A DNA stretch of 64,000 nt from contig CAMYNM010000012.1 in assembly GCA_947259725.1 (NCBI GenBank), positions 34,136 to 98,135 of the forward strand. The letters are read 5' to 3'. The notes beneath the pieces were generated by a model that did not search any database, was not told the DNA's origin, and was given only the letters and a program-made list of their open reading frames with translations. Of this stretch, positions 1 to 8,520 are shown piece by piece; position 1 is the first letter of the stretch, and every line of letters begins with the position of its first letter. The DNA is from CALZIK01 sp945787635. Its GTDB lineage: Bacteria; Acidobacteriota; Thermoanaerobaculia; Multivoradales; JAHEKO01. A program made the position numbers and the translations under genes.

Positions 1-168
1 GGTCACGAGCTCACGCATTTTCTCGTGCGCCGTCTCGCTCATTGCGTCGTTGAGAGTCCAGGCGCCGGCGAGGTTGGGACGTGGGCGATTCACCGCGGCA
101 TTTTCGACCGCGGCCAGCATCGGCACGAACAAGAGTGCGAGTCCAACACTGAGAGTTGCTTGTTTCAA
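1..168 (-). CDS. Secreted hypothetical protein, N-terminal part
   Basis: The frame is open from a TTG at 168-166 to the window edge and gives 56 residues. The first 20 form a typical signal peptide: a Lys near the start, a hydrophobic stretch GLALLFVPMLAA, then a polar mature region with LAGAWTLNDAMSE. A purine-rich AAGGAAGG sits just upstream of the TTG, which supports this start. LAGxW is seen near the N-terminus of several small secreted beta-rich proteins, but the remainder is cut off and I do not recognise the family. Export is inferred from the signal peptide only. Confidence 0.6.
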   Translation of the reverse strand, partial: MKQATLSVGLALLFVPMLAAVENAAVNRPRPNLAGAWTLNDAMSETAHEKMRELVT

Positions 169-204
169 CCGTCCTTCCTTTTGGTGCTTTCGCCCTGCGT
201 TGCA

Positions 205-228
205 GTGGTCGACCTTCGCGTCGACCGG
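205..228 (+). repeat. GTCGAC-box repeat, degenerate copy
   Basis: GGTCGAC, a 6-nt spacer and GTCGACC form an inverted repeat in the gap between the first gene and the dinB-like gene. It has the same two-box design as the better copies elsewhere in the window, but lacks the TGTAGC lead-in. The surrounding 169-516 gap (348 bp) otherwise shows only further repeat copies at 392-491. Confidence 0.5.
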
Positions 229-391
229 TCCTCGGCTCGAGGGGGTTGACGCCATGCAGGGGCTTTTAGTCAGGTGTTCGCGCATTCCGACAGCAAGCGT
301 ATCGCGAGCCTTGTCATTGTAGATGCCGGTGCAGGGCAGTTGGTTACATGCGGAAGCGAATCTCGGGCGGAGGCGCCCGTGGCTTGCCCGC

Positions 392-491
392 GTTGTAGCA
401 GTCGAGCTCTGGCTCGACCGAACGGAAGACGGTCGACAGGGACGTCGACCGCTACATCAGGATTCGGAAGACACCTAGGTCGACCGCTACG
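392..491. repeat. Cluster of GTCGAC-box repeats upstream of dinB-like gene
   Basis: Three copies lie within 100 bp. A degenerate forward copy (392-423) starts with TGTAGCAGTCGA. A nearly canonical reverse copy (424-456) has CGGTCGAC and GTCGACCG arms around a 6-nt core and ends in GCTACA. A reverse half copy (476-491) retains GGTCGACCGCTAC. The cluster ends about 25 bp before the dinB-like start codon, so it may affect that gene's promoter or leader. This placement is seen directly; the function is unknown. Confidence 0.75.
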
Positions 492-516
492 ATCCAAGCG
501 GTGATATCTTTTTCCG

Positions 517-1056
517 ATGTCCTTTGACCTCGAGCGCGGTTTTCAGGTCCTCGAGCGCACGCCGACGGTTCTCGACACCCTGCTTCGCGACCTCGACGCG
601 ACCTGGATCGAGGCTGACGAGGGCCCGGAGACCTGGAGCCCGTTCGACATCGTCGGTCACCTGGTCCACGGCGAGCGCACCGACTGGATGGAGCGCACTC
701 GGCGGATTCTCGAGCACGGCCCGTCTAAACCTTTCGAGCCTTTTGACCGGTTTGCGCAATTCGAAGATAGCCGCGGCAAGACGATCGCCGATCTGCTGGA
801 TGAGTTTCGGCGCCTGCGCGCCGAGAATGTCGCTGCTTTGCGAGCGCTCGACCTCGCAGCGGACCAGCTCGACCTGGCCGGCCGGCATCCCGCCCTGGGA
901 GCGGTCACGCTCGGCGAGTTGTTGGCTACCTGGGTGACCCACGATCTCGGCCACATCGCCCAGGTCGCGCGGGTGATGGCCAAGGTGAATCGCGAGGAGG
1001 TCGGCGCGTGGGCCGAGTACCTGGCGGTTTTGAGCGATCGCGAGAGCTCCGGGTAA
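517..1056 (+). CDS. DinB-like four-helix protein
   Basis: The protein has 179 residues, the usual size for the DinB/YfiT-like superfamily of metal-binding four-helix bundles. The expected His triad is visible: H48 in IVGHLVHGE and the HxxxH pair H142 and H146 in WVTHDLGHIAQ. Many members are thiol-dependent S-transferases or stress proteins of unknown substrate, so the exact reaction cannot be given. No strong ribosome binding site precedes the ATG. It is followed 32 bp later by the acyl-CoA synthetase gene on the same strand, so the two may be co-transcribed. Confidence 0.85.
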   Translation: MSFDLERGFQVLERTPTVLDTLLRDLDATWIEADEGPETWSPFDIVGHLVHGERTDWMERTRRILEHGPSKPFEPFDRFAQFEDSRGKTIADLLDEFRRLRAENVAALRALDLAADQLDLAGRHPALGAVTLGELLATWVTHDLGHIAQVARVMAKVNREEVGAWAEYLAVLSDRESSG

Positions 1057-1088
1057 ACTAGGCCGACTCGACCAAAGGAGGCCACGTC

Positions 1089-2858
1089 GTGAAGACGACC
1101 GTACCGAGGCTGTTCGCTGAGATCGCCCGGAGCCGGGGCGAGGCCCCCGCGCTCGCTGCCAAGCGCGACGGCGCCTGGCATCAGACGTCCTGGGCCGAGT
1201 TTCATCGTGCGGTGAGCCGCGCCGCACGTGGCTTCATGGCGCTCGGGCACCGGCCCGGCCAGGCGATCGCGATTCTCGGTTTCAACCGCCCCGAGTGGGT
1301 GATCTCCGATCTCGCCGCGATCGCGGCGGGGGGAATGCCCGCCGGCATTTACACGACCTCGCCTCCCGAGCAGTGCCACTACGTCGCGGAGCATTGTGAA
1401 GCGGCTGTGGGCGTGGTCGAGAACGCCGAGCAGCTGGACAAGTTCCTCGCGATCCGGGACCGCCTGCCGGACCTGCGAGCCATCGTGCTGCTCGACGGAG
1501 AGAGCGACTCCGACGGAGTTGTCAGCTGGTCTGAGCTGTTGTCGATGGGCGACGGCGTGGCGGAGTCCCGGCTCGAGGCGCGGATCGACGCACAGGCACC
1601 GGACGACCTCGCCACCTTGATCTACACCTCGGGCACGACCGGTCCCCCGAAGGCGGTGATGCTGTCCCATCACAACCTGATCTGGACGGCTCAAGCCGTG
1701 GTGGACGCGCTCGGGATCGAGGCGAGCGATCGGTTTATCAGCTACCTTCCGCTTTCTCACATCGCCGAACAGATGATCTCGCTCCACGGCCCGATGCGAG
1801 CCGGAGCCTCCACCTGGTTCGCCGAGAGTCTCGAGAAGCTGCCGGATAACCTGCGCGAAGTCCGCCCCCACGTCTTCTTCGGCGTGCCGCGAGTGTGGGA
1901 GAAGTTCCAGGCCGCGGTCGCGGCCGCCGGAGCCGAGTCCAAGGGCCTGAAAAAGAGGATCGCCGTCTGGGCCCGCGAGAAGGGCCTCAAGGGCGGGTAC
2001 GCCGCCCAGCGCGGCGAGAGCCCGCCGGCGTTGTATGGCCTTGCTGACAAGCTGGTCTTCTCCAAGGTCCGTGCCAAGATCGGCTTCGATCGCGCTCGAA
2101 TCTGCGCCTGCTCGGCGGCTCCGATCACCCTCGACACGCTCGAGTTCTTTCTGTCTCTCGGGATACCGATCCTCGAGGTCTACGGCATGAGCGAGGTCAG
2201 CGGGCCGGGAACGCTTTCGCGCCCGGACAGGTTTCGGACCGGTCGCGCCGGCTTCGCGTTCCCGGGAGCCGAGCTCAGGATCGCCGCCGACGGCGAGATC
2301 CTGATGCGAGGGCCCCACGTTTTCAAGGGCTACTACAAAGACGAAGCCGCGACTCGCGAGACGCTCGATGAGGATGGCTGGGTCCACTCGGGAGACATCG
2401 GAGATCTCGACGCGGACGGCTTCGTCAAGATCACCGACCGCAAAAAAGAGCTGATCATCACCTCCGGGGGCAAGAACATCGCGCCCGCGCCGATCGAGGC
2501 GCAGCTCAAGTCGATTCCCTGCGTTGCGGCCGCGACCGTGATCGGCGACCAGCGTAACTACTTGACCGCGCTGTTGTCACTCGATCCAGAGCGCTTGCTC
2601 CAGGCGGCGGCCGCAGCGGGCTCGCCGGCGGCCGACGTCGCCGCAGCCGTTCAGTGCGCGATCTTCACCCGCTGGATCGAGGAGCAGGTGGAAACCACGG
2701 TCAACGCGACCCTGTCCCGGGTGCAGTCGATCAAGCGAATCCGCCTTCTTGCCGAGCAGTTCACGGTCGAGGGGGGCGAGCTCACGCCCACCATGAAGCT
2801 GAAGCGCCGGGTCGTTCTCTCGAAGTACGCGCGCGAGATCGAAGCGCTCTACCCTTGA
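1089..2858 (+). CDS. Long-chain acyl-CoA synthetase (AMP-forming)
   Basis: This 589-residue member of the ANL superfamily should activate a long-chain fatty acid to acyl-AMP and then acyl-CoA. Visible motifs are the P-loop-like LIYTSGTTGPPKAVMLSHHN near residue 175, YGMSEVSG (A5-type motif) in the middle, the hinge segment GDIGDLDADGFVKITDRKKE, and ITSGGKNIAPAPIE containing the region around the catalytic Lys. Length and motif order fit the FadD15/FACS branch. The GTG start is preceded by AAAGGAGG at 1074-1081, a strong site. The fatty-acid specificity cannot be read from sequence. The gene following 34 bp downstream is unrelated in function but on the same strand. Confidence 0.92.
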   Translation: MKTTVPRLFAEIARSRGEAPALAAKRDGAWHQTSWAEFHRAVSRAARGFMALGHRPGQAIAILGFNRPEWVISDLAAIAAGGMPAGIYTTSPPEQCHYVAEHCEAAVGVVENAEQLDKFLAIRDRLPDLRAIVLLDGESDSDGVVSWSELLSMGDGVAESRLEARIDAQAPDDLATLIYTSGTTGPPKAVMLSHHNLIWTAQAVVDALGIEASDRFISYLPLSHIAEQMISLHGPMRAGASTWFAESLEKLPDNLREVRPHVFFGVPRVWEKFQAAVAAAGAESKGLKKRIAVWAREKGLKGGYAAQRGESPPALYGLADKLVFSKVRAKIGFDRARICACSAAPITLDTLEFFLSLGIPILEVYGMSEVSGPGTLSRPDRFRTGRAGFAFPGAELRIAADGEILMRGPHVFKGYYKDEAATRETLDEDGWVHSGDIGDLDADGFVKITDRKKELIITSGGKNIAPAPIEAQLKSIPCVAAATVIGDQRNYLTALLSLDPERLLQAAAAAGSPAADVAAAVQCAIFTRWIEEQVETTVNATLSRVQSIKRIRLLAEQFTVEGGELTPTMKLKRRVVLSKYAREIEALYP

Positions 2859-2892
2859 GAGCGTCGACGCGCTGCCCGGAAGGAGTCTTTTT

Positions 2893-4128
2893 ATGACGCT
2901 CGAGGCTGACGCGGTGCAATGGCTGCGGGCGGCCGTTGGCGAGTGGTTAGCCGAGACGGCGCCAGACTTTGCAGCGCAGATTGATCGACACGGAGGTCGA
3001 TCGCAACATGTCGGGAGACCCGGCAATGGCCTGAGTGGCGAGGAGTGGGCCGCCGTCGCCGTGGCCGCGCAGCAACACAATCTCGAGCCGCTCCTCTACG
3101 AGCTGGTCGAGCGTGGCCAGCTGACCGTGCCCGCCGCGATTCGCGAAACGTGGGAGAAGCAGTATTTCGGCAACCAGGTCTTCAATCTCTCGCTTCTCGA
3201 GACCACGGCGGAGCTTCTCGACACCGCGCGCGGTGCCGGCATCGAGCTCGTCGTTCTTAAGGGGCCGGCCTCGATCGCGCGGTATTACCAGGACCCCGGT
3301 CTTCGGGTCATGGTGGATCTGGATCTCTTGTGCCGCCAGGCTGATCTCGAGGCGCTCGTGCGGGTGGCCACCGCCTCCGGCTTCGAGACGGTGGGGGAGA
3401 ACGCGACCTACCATCTCACCCTGCGCCATCCGGAGCTCGGCGCCGGGCTCGAGCTTCATTTCGATCTCTACGAGGTCATCGGTCGGCGTTCTGAGCTCAT
3501 CGAGGAGGTTTTCGCCACCTGCGAGCGACTCGAGGTCGCGGGCTGCTCGTTTGATGCGCCGTCGGCCGCAGCGGACGCCGTGCTTCAGCTCGCTCATATT
3601 CTCCACCACGATCAAAGGGTGGACCTGCGACATTGGCTGGACTTTGCGCTGGCGGTTCGGGCGAGACGCGAAGATGCCGAGCTGGCCAGGTGGCTTCGGC
3701 TGGCCGATCTCGAACCGGAGTACGAGGAGAATCAGAACGTCGTGGCTCGTCTGTTCACCGACGAGACCGGGCCTGGAAGCGGCCAGTTGTCTCCGGCGGT
3801 GTGGGCCAGCGTCGAAGCCGGACTGCTGGACCGTGAGGATCGCAGAGCGTTGCTTTCGGGCGCCCGGATGCATTCCGGCTGGCTCGATCGAGCCGGCTAC
3901 ATCGCCCGGTTGCTGGTGCCGTCGCCCCGGCGTTGGCGGGCGCTGGCCGAGGCCGAGGGCACCGCGGTGAGCATTGCGCTCGCACGCCACCTGCGCCGGG
4001 CGTTGGAGCGCGGCAAGAACAAAGTCGCGCGGCGGGATCGAGCGCAAGCCCCCGCCGAGTCGCCTCGGGCGCGGCTGTTTCGAAGAAGAAAAAGGGCGGG
4101 AAGCTCGATGCGCGGCTCGAGCCGGTAA
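2893..4128 (+). CDS. Nucleotidyltransferase family protein (PF14907-like)
   Basis: This 411-residue protein resembles the uncharacterised nucleotidyltransferase family NTP_transf_5. The signature region reads VVLKGPASIARYY followed by RVMVDLDLLCRQADLEAL, where LKG and DLDLL are the family-typical glycine and acidic metal-binding elements. A conserved HILHHDQ segment follows, and the C-terminal 40 residues are Arg/Lys-rich and probably disordered. Members are often found near polysaccharide or peptide-modification genes, but here the neighbours (acyl-CoA synthetase upstream, nucleoside transporter convergent) give no clear pathway. GGAAGGAG lies upstream of the ATG. The substrate is unknown. 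Confidence 0.8.
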   Translation: MTLEADAVQWLRAAVGEWLAETAPDFAAQIDRHGGRSQHVGRPGNGLSGEEWAAVAVAAQQHNLEPLLYELVERGQLTVPAAIRETWEKQYFGNQVFNLSLLETTAELLDTARGAGIELVVLKGPASIARYYQDPGLRVMVDLDLLCRQADLEALVRVATASGFETVGENATYHLTLRHPELGAGLELHFDLYEVIGRRSELIEEVFATCERLEVAGCSFDAPSAAADAVLQLAHILHHDQRVDLRHWLDFALAVRARREDAELARWLRLADLEPEYEENQNVVARLFTDETGPGSGQLSPAVWASVEAGLLDREDRRALLSGARMHSGWLDRAGYIARLLVPSPRRWRALAEAEGTAVSIALARHLRRALERGKNKVARRDRAQAPAESPRARLFRRRKRAGSSMRGSSR

Positions 4129-4162
4129 ACGCCTGCGGCCCGGCTACGCTCTCAGGCTCTCT

Positions 4163-5779
4163 CTAGGTACCGATCAGCATGCCGGCCAGGGTTGCGGTAA
4201 TCCACGACGCGATCGCGCCACCGATCATCGCTTTCAGGCCGACCCGAGCGAGATCCGGCCGGCGGCTGGGGGCGATCGCCGAGATGCCACCGATCTGGAT
4301 GCCGATCGAAGAGAAATTGGCGAAACCGCACAGGGCGTAGGTCGAGATGATCTTGGCCCGCGGGGAAATGGCTTCTTCGGCGATGTAGTTGCCGAGCTGG
4401 CCGTAGGCGACGAACTCGTTGAGCGAGAGCTTGATGCCGAGGAGGTTGCCGACCTGGGTGGAGTCCGCCCACGGTACGCCCATGAGAAAGGCCAGCGGCC
4501 GCAGGAGAGTGCCGAAGAGCGTCTGCAGTGAGCCCGGGAAGTAGCCGGTGAACTCTTGGGTCACCGGTGAGAGCCCACCGCTCGAGTAGGTGACGATCGC
4601 GCCCTCGAGTAGCCCGCCGTCGATGATCGAGTCTAGCCAGTTGAGGATCACGTCAACGACCGCGATGAGGGCGATGAAGCCGAGCAGCATGGCGCCGACG
4701 TTGACCGCCAGCTTCAGCCCGTCGGTGATGCCGTTCGACGCGGCTTCGATCAGATTGCCGCCGGTCTCGATCTCCGGCATTCCGACATCGCCGGCGGTCT
4801 CGGAATGCTCGGTCTCGGGGTAGATGATCTTGCCGATGACCAGTGCCGCGGGCGCCGACATGACGCTGGCGGCGATCAGATGGCCCGCGGGTACTCCAAA
4901 GGCGATATAGCCGGCGAGGACACCGCCGGCGATCGTGGCGAAGCCGCCGACCATGACCGTCAAGAGCTCGGACTGGGTCATGCCTTGCAGGAAGGGGCGA
5001 ATCAGGAGCGGTGCTTCGGTTTGGCCGACGAAGATATTGGCTGAGCAGGACAGGGTCTCGGCGCCGCTGGTTCCCATGGTCCATCGCATGAAATGCGCCA
5101 TCGCTTCGACGACCTTCTGGATGATGCCCATGTAGTAGAGAACCGACATGAAGCCGCCGAAGAAGATGATGGTCGGTAGCACCTTGAAGGCGAAGAGAAA
5201 ACCGAAACCCTTCCAGCCGCCGTCGGCGCCGTAGTAGGCGGGATCGGCGAGGTTCCCGAACAGAAAGCGCGCGCCGTAGTCGGAGAGATTCAGAAAATCC
5301 GAAACCGAACCGCTCAACCCGGCGAAGATGACCTCGCCGTTGAGGTCGTTGGCAACCAGGTAGCCGACCCCGGCCGCGACGAAGAACGTCGAGAGCAACG
5401 GTTGCAGCTTGGGCGCGAAGCCCCATCGACCGTTGACCAGGAGGATCGCGACGGTCGCGGCCATCAGCCAGCCCAAGGCGCCGGGAACGAAGCGCGCGAA
5501 GGTCGTCGCAACGGCGGTCACGAGCACCAGGGATGCCGCGAGGTGGCCCCATTGAATTCCGTCGCCGGAGCGACTCAACAGATAGAACGCGATCAGCGTT
5601 CCGAGGACGGCCATGCCCGCGAAGCTCCAGGCGTCGCCTCGCAGGATGATCACCGCGAACAGGAACTGCAGCCCGAGTCCCCAGGCAACTGTGCGCAACC
5701 GGACCTGGCTACGGTGCTCGGAGATCGCCCAAGCGAGCCCGAGAAGCACGATCAAGCCGAAGAAGCTTACGAATTGCAA
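4163..5779 (-). CDS. nupC: NupC-type concentrative nucleoside transporter
   Basis: This 538-residue polytopic membrane protein belongs to the concentrative nucleoside transporter (CNT) family, which imports nucleosides with Na+ or H+. CNT signatures are visible: the SANIFVGQTEAPLLI region, the KLSLNEFVAYGQLG region and GFANFSSIGIQIGGI near the C-terminus. It is longer than E. coli NupC (about 400 residues) because of an extra N-terminal set of hydrophobic segments in the first 170 residues, as in the longer CNT proteins. The start is TTG at 5779-5777, chosen because AAAGGAGG precedes it by 5 nt. It converges on the nucleotidyltransferase gene. Confidence 0.92.
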   Translation of the reverse strand: MQFVSFFGLIVLLGLAWAISEHRSQVRLRTVAWGLGLQFLFAVIILRGDAWSFAGMAVLGTLIAFYLLSRSGDGIQWGHLAASLVLVTAVATTFARFVPGALGWLMAATVAILLVNGRWGFAPKLQPLLSTFFVAAGVGYLVANDLNGEVIFAGLSGSVSDFLNLSDYGARFLFGNLADPAYYGADGGWKGFGFLFAFKVLPTIIFFGGFMSVLYYMGIIQKVVEAMAHFMRWTMGTSGAETLSCSANIFVGQTEAPLLIRPFLQGMTQSELLTVMVGGFATIAGGVLAGYIAFGVPAGHLIAASVMSAPAALVIGKIIYPETEHSETAGDVGMPEIETGGNLIEAASNGITDGLKLAVNVGAMLLGFIALIAVVDVILNWLDSIIDGGLLEGAIVTYSSGGLSPVTQEFTGYFPGSLQTLFGTLLRPLAFLMGVPWADSTQVGNLLGIKLSLNEFVAYGQLGNYIAEEAISPRAKIISTYALCGFANFSSIGIQIGGISAIAPSRRPDLARVGLKAMIGGAIASWITATLAGMLIGT

Positions 5780-5840
5780 GGAGGCCTCCTTTGCGAAAAG
5801 TCAGGTGATTCTAACGCGTGGGGCCTAAAGCGACGTCTTG

Positions 5841-5972
5841 GCCTGTGGCGGTCGAGGTCTCTGTCGACCGAATCTGATGTTCGGATTTGTAGCGGTCGAG
5901 GTCTCTGTCGACCGAATCTGATGTTTGGATTTGTAGCGGTCGACGTCTCTGTCGACCGAATCTGATGTTTGA
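5841..5972 (+). repeat. Three tandem GTCGAC-box repeats, 44-bp period
   Basis: Three units follow each other at exactly 44 bp: the GTCGA(G/C) box starts at 5851, 5895 and 5939. Each has TGTAGCGGTCGA(C/G), a GTCTCT core, GTCGACCGAATC, then a TGATGTTYG spacer shared between units. The third unit is a perfect 8-bp inverted repeat (CGGTCGAC / GTCGACCG). In the first two the first box has mutated to GTCGAG. The array lies between the divergently or independently transcribed nupC and ABC genes and overlaps no convincing gene. Confidence 0.85.
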
Positions 5973-6178
5973 GCGGCGATAGTGGGTCGCCGGCGCCTCG
6001 TCTCGCTCGGCGGACCTCGCTCGTACGAGGCACGCGGCGGCCCTTCAGCCGCGAAAGTGTGGGGAAGACTGCGCCACGCGCCGTTGGCGGGGCCAAAGAG
6101 AGGTGGAGGCGGGCGCAGACGCCGGCCTCGCCGTCTTGGACTCGCGTGTCGCGGTCGATATCGAGCTACAGGCTGCGG
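5973..6178. other. Noncoding stretch next to repeat array
   Basis: This segment completes the 399-bp gap between nupC and the ABC permease stop codon. Short open frames here lack initiation signals and the composition is simple GC-rich. I see no terminator, RNA gene or recognisable protein. Confidence 0.5.
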
Positions 6179-7453
6179 TTACGCGTAGCGGATCCAGCGC
6201 CAGAGCTCTTTGAAGGTCGGCTTCTTGCCGTACATCAGGATGCCGACGCGATAGACGCGCGAGGAGAGCCAGAGCATGCCGAAACAGGTTCCCGTGGTGA
6301 GCACATAGCCGAGAAGGACTTGCCACAGGGGCGGCGCCTTGGTGGCGATTCGAAGCATCATGAGCGAAGGAGTGAACGGCGGGATCAAGGACGTCACCAC
6401 GGCCAGGGTCGAATCGGGGTCGTTGAGGACCGGCATGAAAAAGAACCAGGGCAAGACGATGAAGATCACCGCCAGGCTCGCCAGCTGCTGAGCCTCCTGG
6501 GGGTTGTTGAAAGCCGAGCCGACCATGGCGTAGAACGACGAGTAGAGGAAGTAGCCGAGAAGGAAGAGGAGAATGAAATGAACCCCGATGGCAAGGCTGA
6601 TGGTGGGTAGATTGACTCCGGTCGGGATGAAAGAAACCGCTGCGACCAGGCCGGGCGCGGTCAGGAGGATCGCGGTCAGAAGCCAGATCGAGAGCTGCGT
6701 GAGCCCAATCATCCCGATGCCCGCAAGCTTGCCGGTGAGAAGCTCAAAGGGCGTGACCGAAGACGCCAGCACCTCGACCACTCGTGAGCTCTTTTCGTCG
6801 AGAACGCCCAGCATGACCTGTTGGCCATAGATGAGCGTTGTCGTGTAGAGGATGATGAAGAGGCCCACGGCGAGCGCGAAGCCACCGAATCCGCCCTCCT
6901 CCTGGCTGCCATCTTCGCTCACCTTGACGGTCTCGAGGTTGATCGAGTCGCTGAGCTCCTCGATCGCCGCCGCGTCGTAGCCGGCGCGCGAGAAGCGCTC
7001 GCGCCGCGCCACGCGCGACAGAGCACGCTCGAGGGCGCTCTGGGTGATGAAGTTCGAAAGACTCTCGGCGTGGTACTCGACCGTGCCCGACTCGAGCGCG
7101 TCGGCGCCGATCCACACCCAAGCGTTGATCTCTTCGTCGAGTACGCGTCGGTCGAGATCGACGCGCAGCTGATCGTCGGGCAGTGACGTGTCGATGTCGA
7201 CGATCTCGAAGGCGACCCGATTGCTGGTGCGCTCGGCGAGACCGCCGAGCTGATCGGCGAGCCCTTGCGACAGTGTCTCTGTGCGATCGACCACGGCGAG
7301 CCGTTGCTCGGCCTTGGTTTTCGAAAGGATCAACGACGGCAGGATCGCCCAGGCAGCCATCAGGACGGGTATTGCCACTGTGCCGAGCCAGAACGCTTTA
7401 CTCTTGATCCGCGCCATGTACTCGCGCTTGGCGATAATCGTGACGCCATTCAT
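6179..7453 (-). CDS. ABC-2 type permease (NatB-like)
   Basis: This 424-residue membrane protein has the NatB/ABC2_membrane_3 layout: an N-terminal cytoplasmic KREYMARIKSKAF segment, TM1 at about 20-45, a large extracytoplasmic domain to about residue 190, then five or six TM helices to the C-terminus. It contains the family-typical LDEKSSRVVEVLASSVTPFE at the start of the membrane domain. The start ATG overlaps the stop of the upstream ATPase gene by 4 bp (ATGA), so the two are translationally coupled. Together they probably export an ion or small molecule; Na+ export, as in B. subtilis NatAB, is possible but unproven. Confidence 0.9.
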   Translation of the reverse strand: MNGVTIIAKREYMARIKSKAFWLGTVAIPVLMAAWAILPSLILSKTKAEQRLAVVDRTETLSQGLADQLGGLAERTSNRVAFEIVDIDTSLPDDQLRVDLDRRVLDEEINAWVWIGADALESGTVEYHAESLSNFITQSALERALSRVARRERFSRAGYDAAAIEELSDSINLETVKVSEDGSQEEGGFGGFALAVGLFIILYTTTLIYGQQVMLGVLDEKSSRVVEVLASSVTPFELLTGKLAGIGMIGLTQLSIWLLTAILLTAPGLVAAVSFIPTGVNLPTISLAIGVHFILLFLLGYFLYSSFYAMVGSAFNNPQEAQQLASLAVIFIVLPWFFFMPVLNDPDSTLAVVTSLIPPFTPSLMMLRIATKAPPLWQVLLGYVLTTGTCFGMLWLSSRVYRVGILMYGKKPTFKELWRWIRYA

Positions 7454-8379
7454 GGCTGAAACCCCGTCGCTTCGCCAGCGGTGGCTTCCCCGACGGCGGC
7501 GATGAAGATCTCCTCTAGGGTTGGCGCGTCGGATCGAAACTCCTGGACATCGTAGGCTTCCACCAACCTTCTGAGCAGCTCGGCTGGGTCGGTGTTCTCG
7601 CTCAGGAGCATGCGGGCGTAGCCATCGTGGAGCCCAGAGCTCTCGATCCCTTCGACCTCGGCGAGGCCGTCGAGATCGCCCGAGGCCACCAACCGATAGG
7701 CCAGCCCGCCGTAGCGATTCTTGATCTCTTGCATGCCACCCGAGAGAATTACCTTGCCGCCCGAGATCAGCGCCAGCGCGTCGCAGAGTTTCTCGGCCTG
7801 CTCCATGACGTGAGTCGAGAACAGGATGGTCTTGCCCCGTCGGCGGTATTCGGCCAGAACGTCCTTGAAGAGTCCCTGGTTGATCGGGTCGAGCCCCGAG
7901 AATGGCTCGTCGAGGATGACGATCTCCGGGTCGTGCAGGAGCGTTCCGATGAGCTGGACCTTCTGCTGCATGCCCTTCGAGAGCTCTTCGATCTTCTTCT
8001 TGCCCGCGTCCGCCAGACCGACGCGGTCGAGCCAGTCCGTGATCTCCGGAGCGCTCGCGCGCCGGGCGACGCCGTGAAGCTCTCCGAGGAACACCAGGTG
8101 ATCGAAGACCGTCATCTTGCGGTAGAGGCCGCGCTCCTCGGGCAGGTAGCCGACGCGCTCGAGATCGGCTCGCGTTCTCGGCCGGCCGGAGAAGCGAACT
8201 TCGCCGCTGTCCGGAGCGATGATGTCCATCATCATCCTGATGGTGGTGGTCTTGCCGGCGCCGTTGGGTCCCAGGAGGCCGAAGACGGTGCCGGCCGGAA
8301 CCGTCAGCGACAGGTCGTTGACGGCGAGAAACTTCCCGTAGGCCTTGCGGAGATTGACCAGCTCGATCGAGGCGTTCAT
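7450..8379 (-). CDS. ABC transporter ATP-binding protein (NatA-like)
   Basis: This 309-residue ATPase carries all ABC motifs: Walker A GPNGAGKTT at about residue 36-44, signature LSKGMQQKVQ, Walker B IVILDEPFSGLDP, and the switch His in LFSTHVMEQ. A C-terminal extension of roughly 80 residues after the ATPase core matches the DUF4162-type domain common in drug and Na+ exporters of this class. It is the first gene of the two-gene unit with the permease, which overlaps by 4 bp. It drives the partner permease by ATP hydrolysis on the cytoplasmic face. Confidence 0.93.
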   Translation of the reverse strand: MNASIELVNLRKAYGKFLAVNDLSLTVPAGTVFGLLGPNGAGKTTTIRMMMDIIAPDSGEVRFSGRPRTRADLERVGYLPEERGLYRKMTVFDHLVFLGELHGVARRASAPEITDWLDRVGLADAGKKKIEELSKGMQQKVQLIGTLLHDPEIVILDEPFSGLDPINQGLFKDVLAEYRRRGKTILFSTHVMEQAEKLCDALALISGGKVILSGGMQEIKNRYGGLAYRLVASGDLDGLAEVEGIESSGLHDGYARMLLSENTDPAELLRRLVEAYDVQEFRSDAPTLEEIFIAAVGEATAGEATGFQP

Positions 8380-8493
8380 GTACGAATCGCAGAAAGAAGG
8401 CCGTGAGCGGCGATGGTATCGTAGCGCGTGCGCGCCGCCGGCCGCACGGTCACTGTCGGTGCCGCGCAGATCTGAAGACCCTCGAAACGGAGC

Positions 8494-8503
8494 TCGACCG
8501 CTA
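8494..8503 (-). repeat. Half copy of GTCGAC-box repeat
   Basis: The reverse complement reads TAGCGGTCGA, the left half of the repeat found in full at 48897 and 60403. It lies in the 141-bp gap between the ABC ATPase start and the DsbA-like stop codon, which otherwise shows nothing recognisable. The match is only 10 bp, so chance is possible. Confidence 0.3.
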
Positions 8504-8520
8504 GTGGCGGAGAATCACGC

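Noticed and set aside
657..2387. 576-residue reverse frame opposite the acyl-CoA synthetase
   Set aside because: It spans two real genes, has Arg-rich shadow composition and no start signal.
5969..6610. 213-residue forward frame overlapping the ABC permease
   Set aside because: It is opposite a clear permease gene, rich in Arg/Glu/Asp shadow residues, and has no ribosome binding site.
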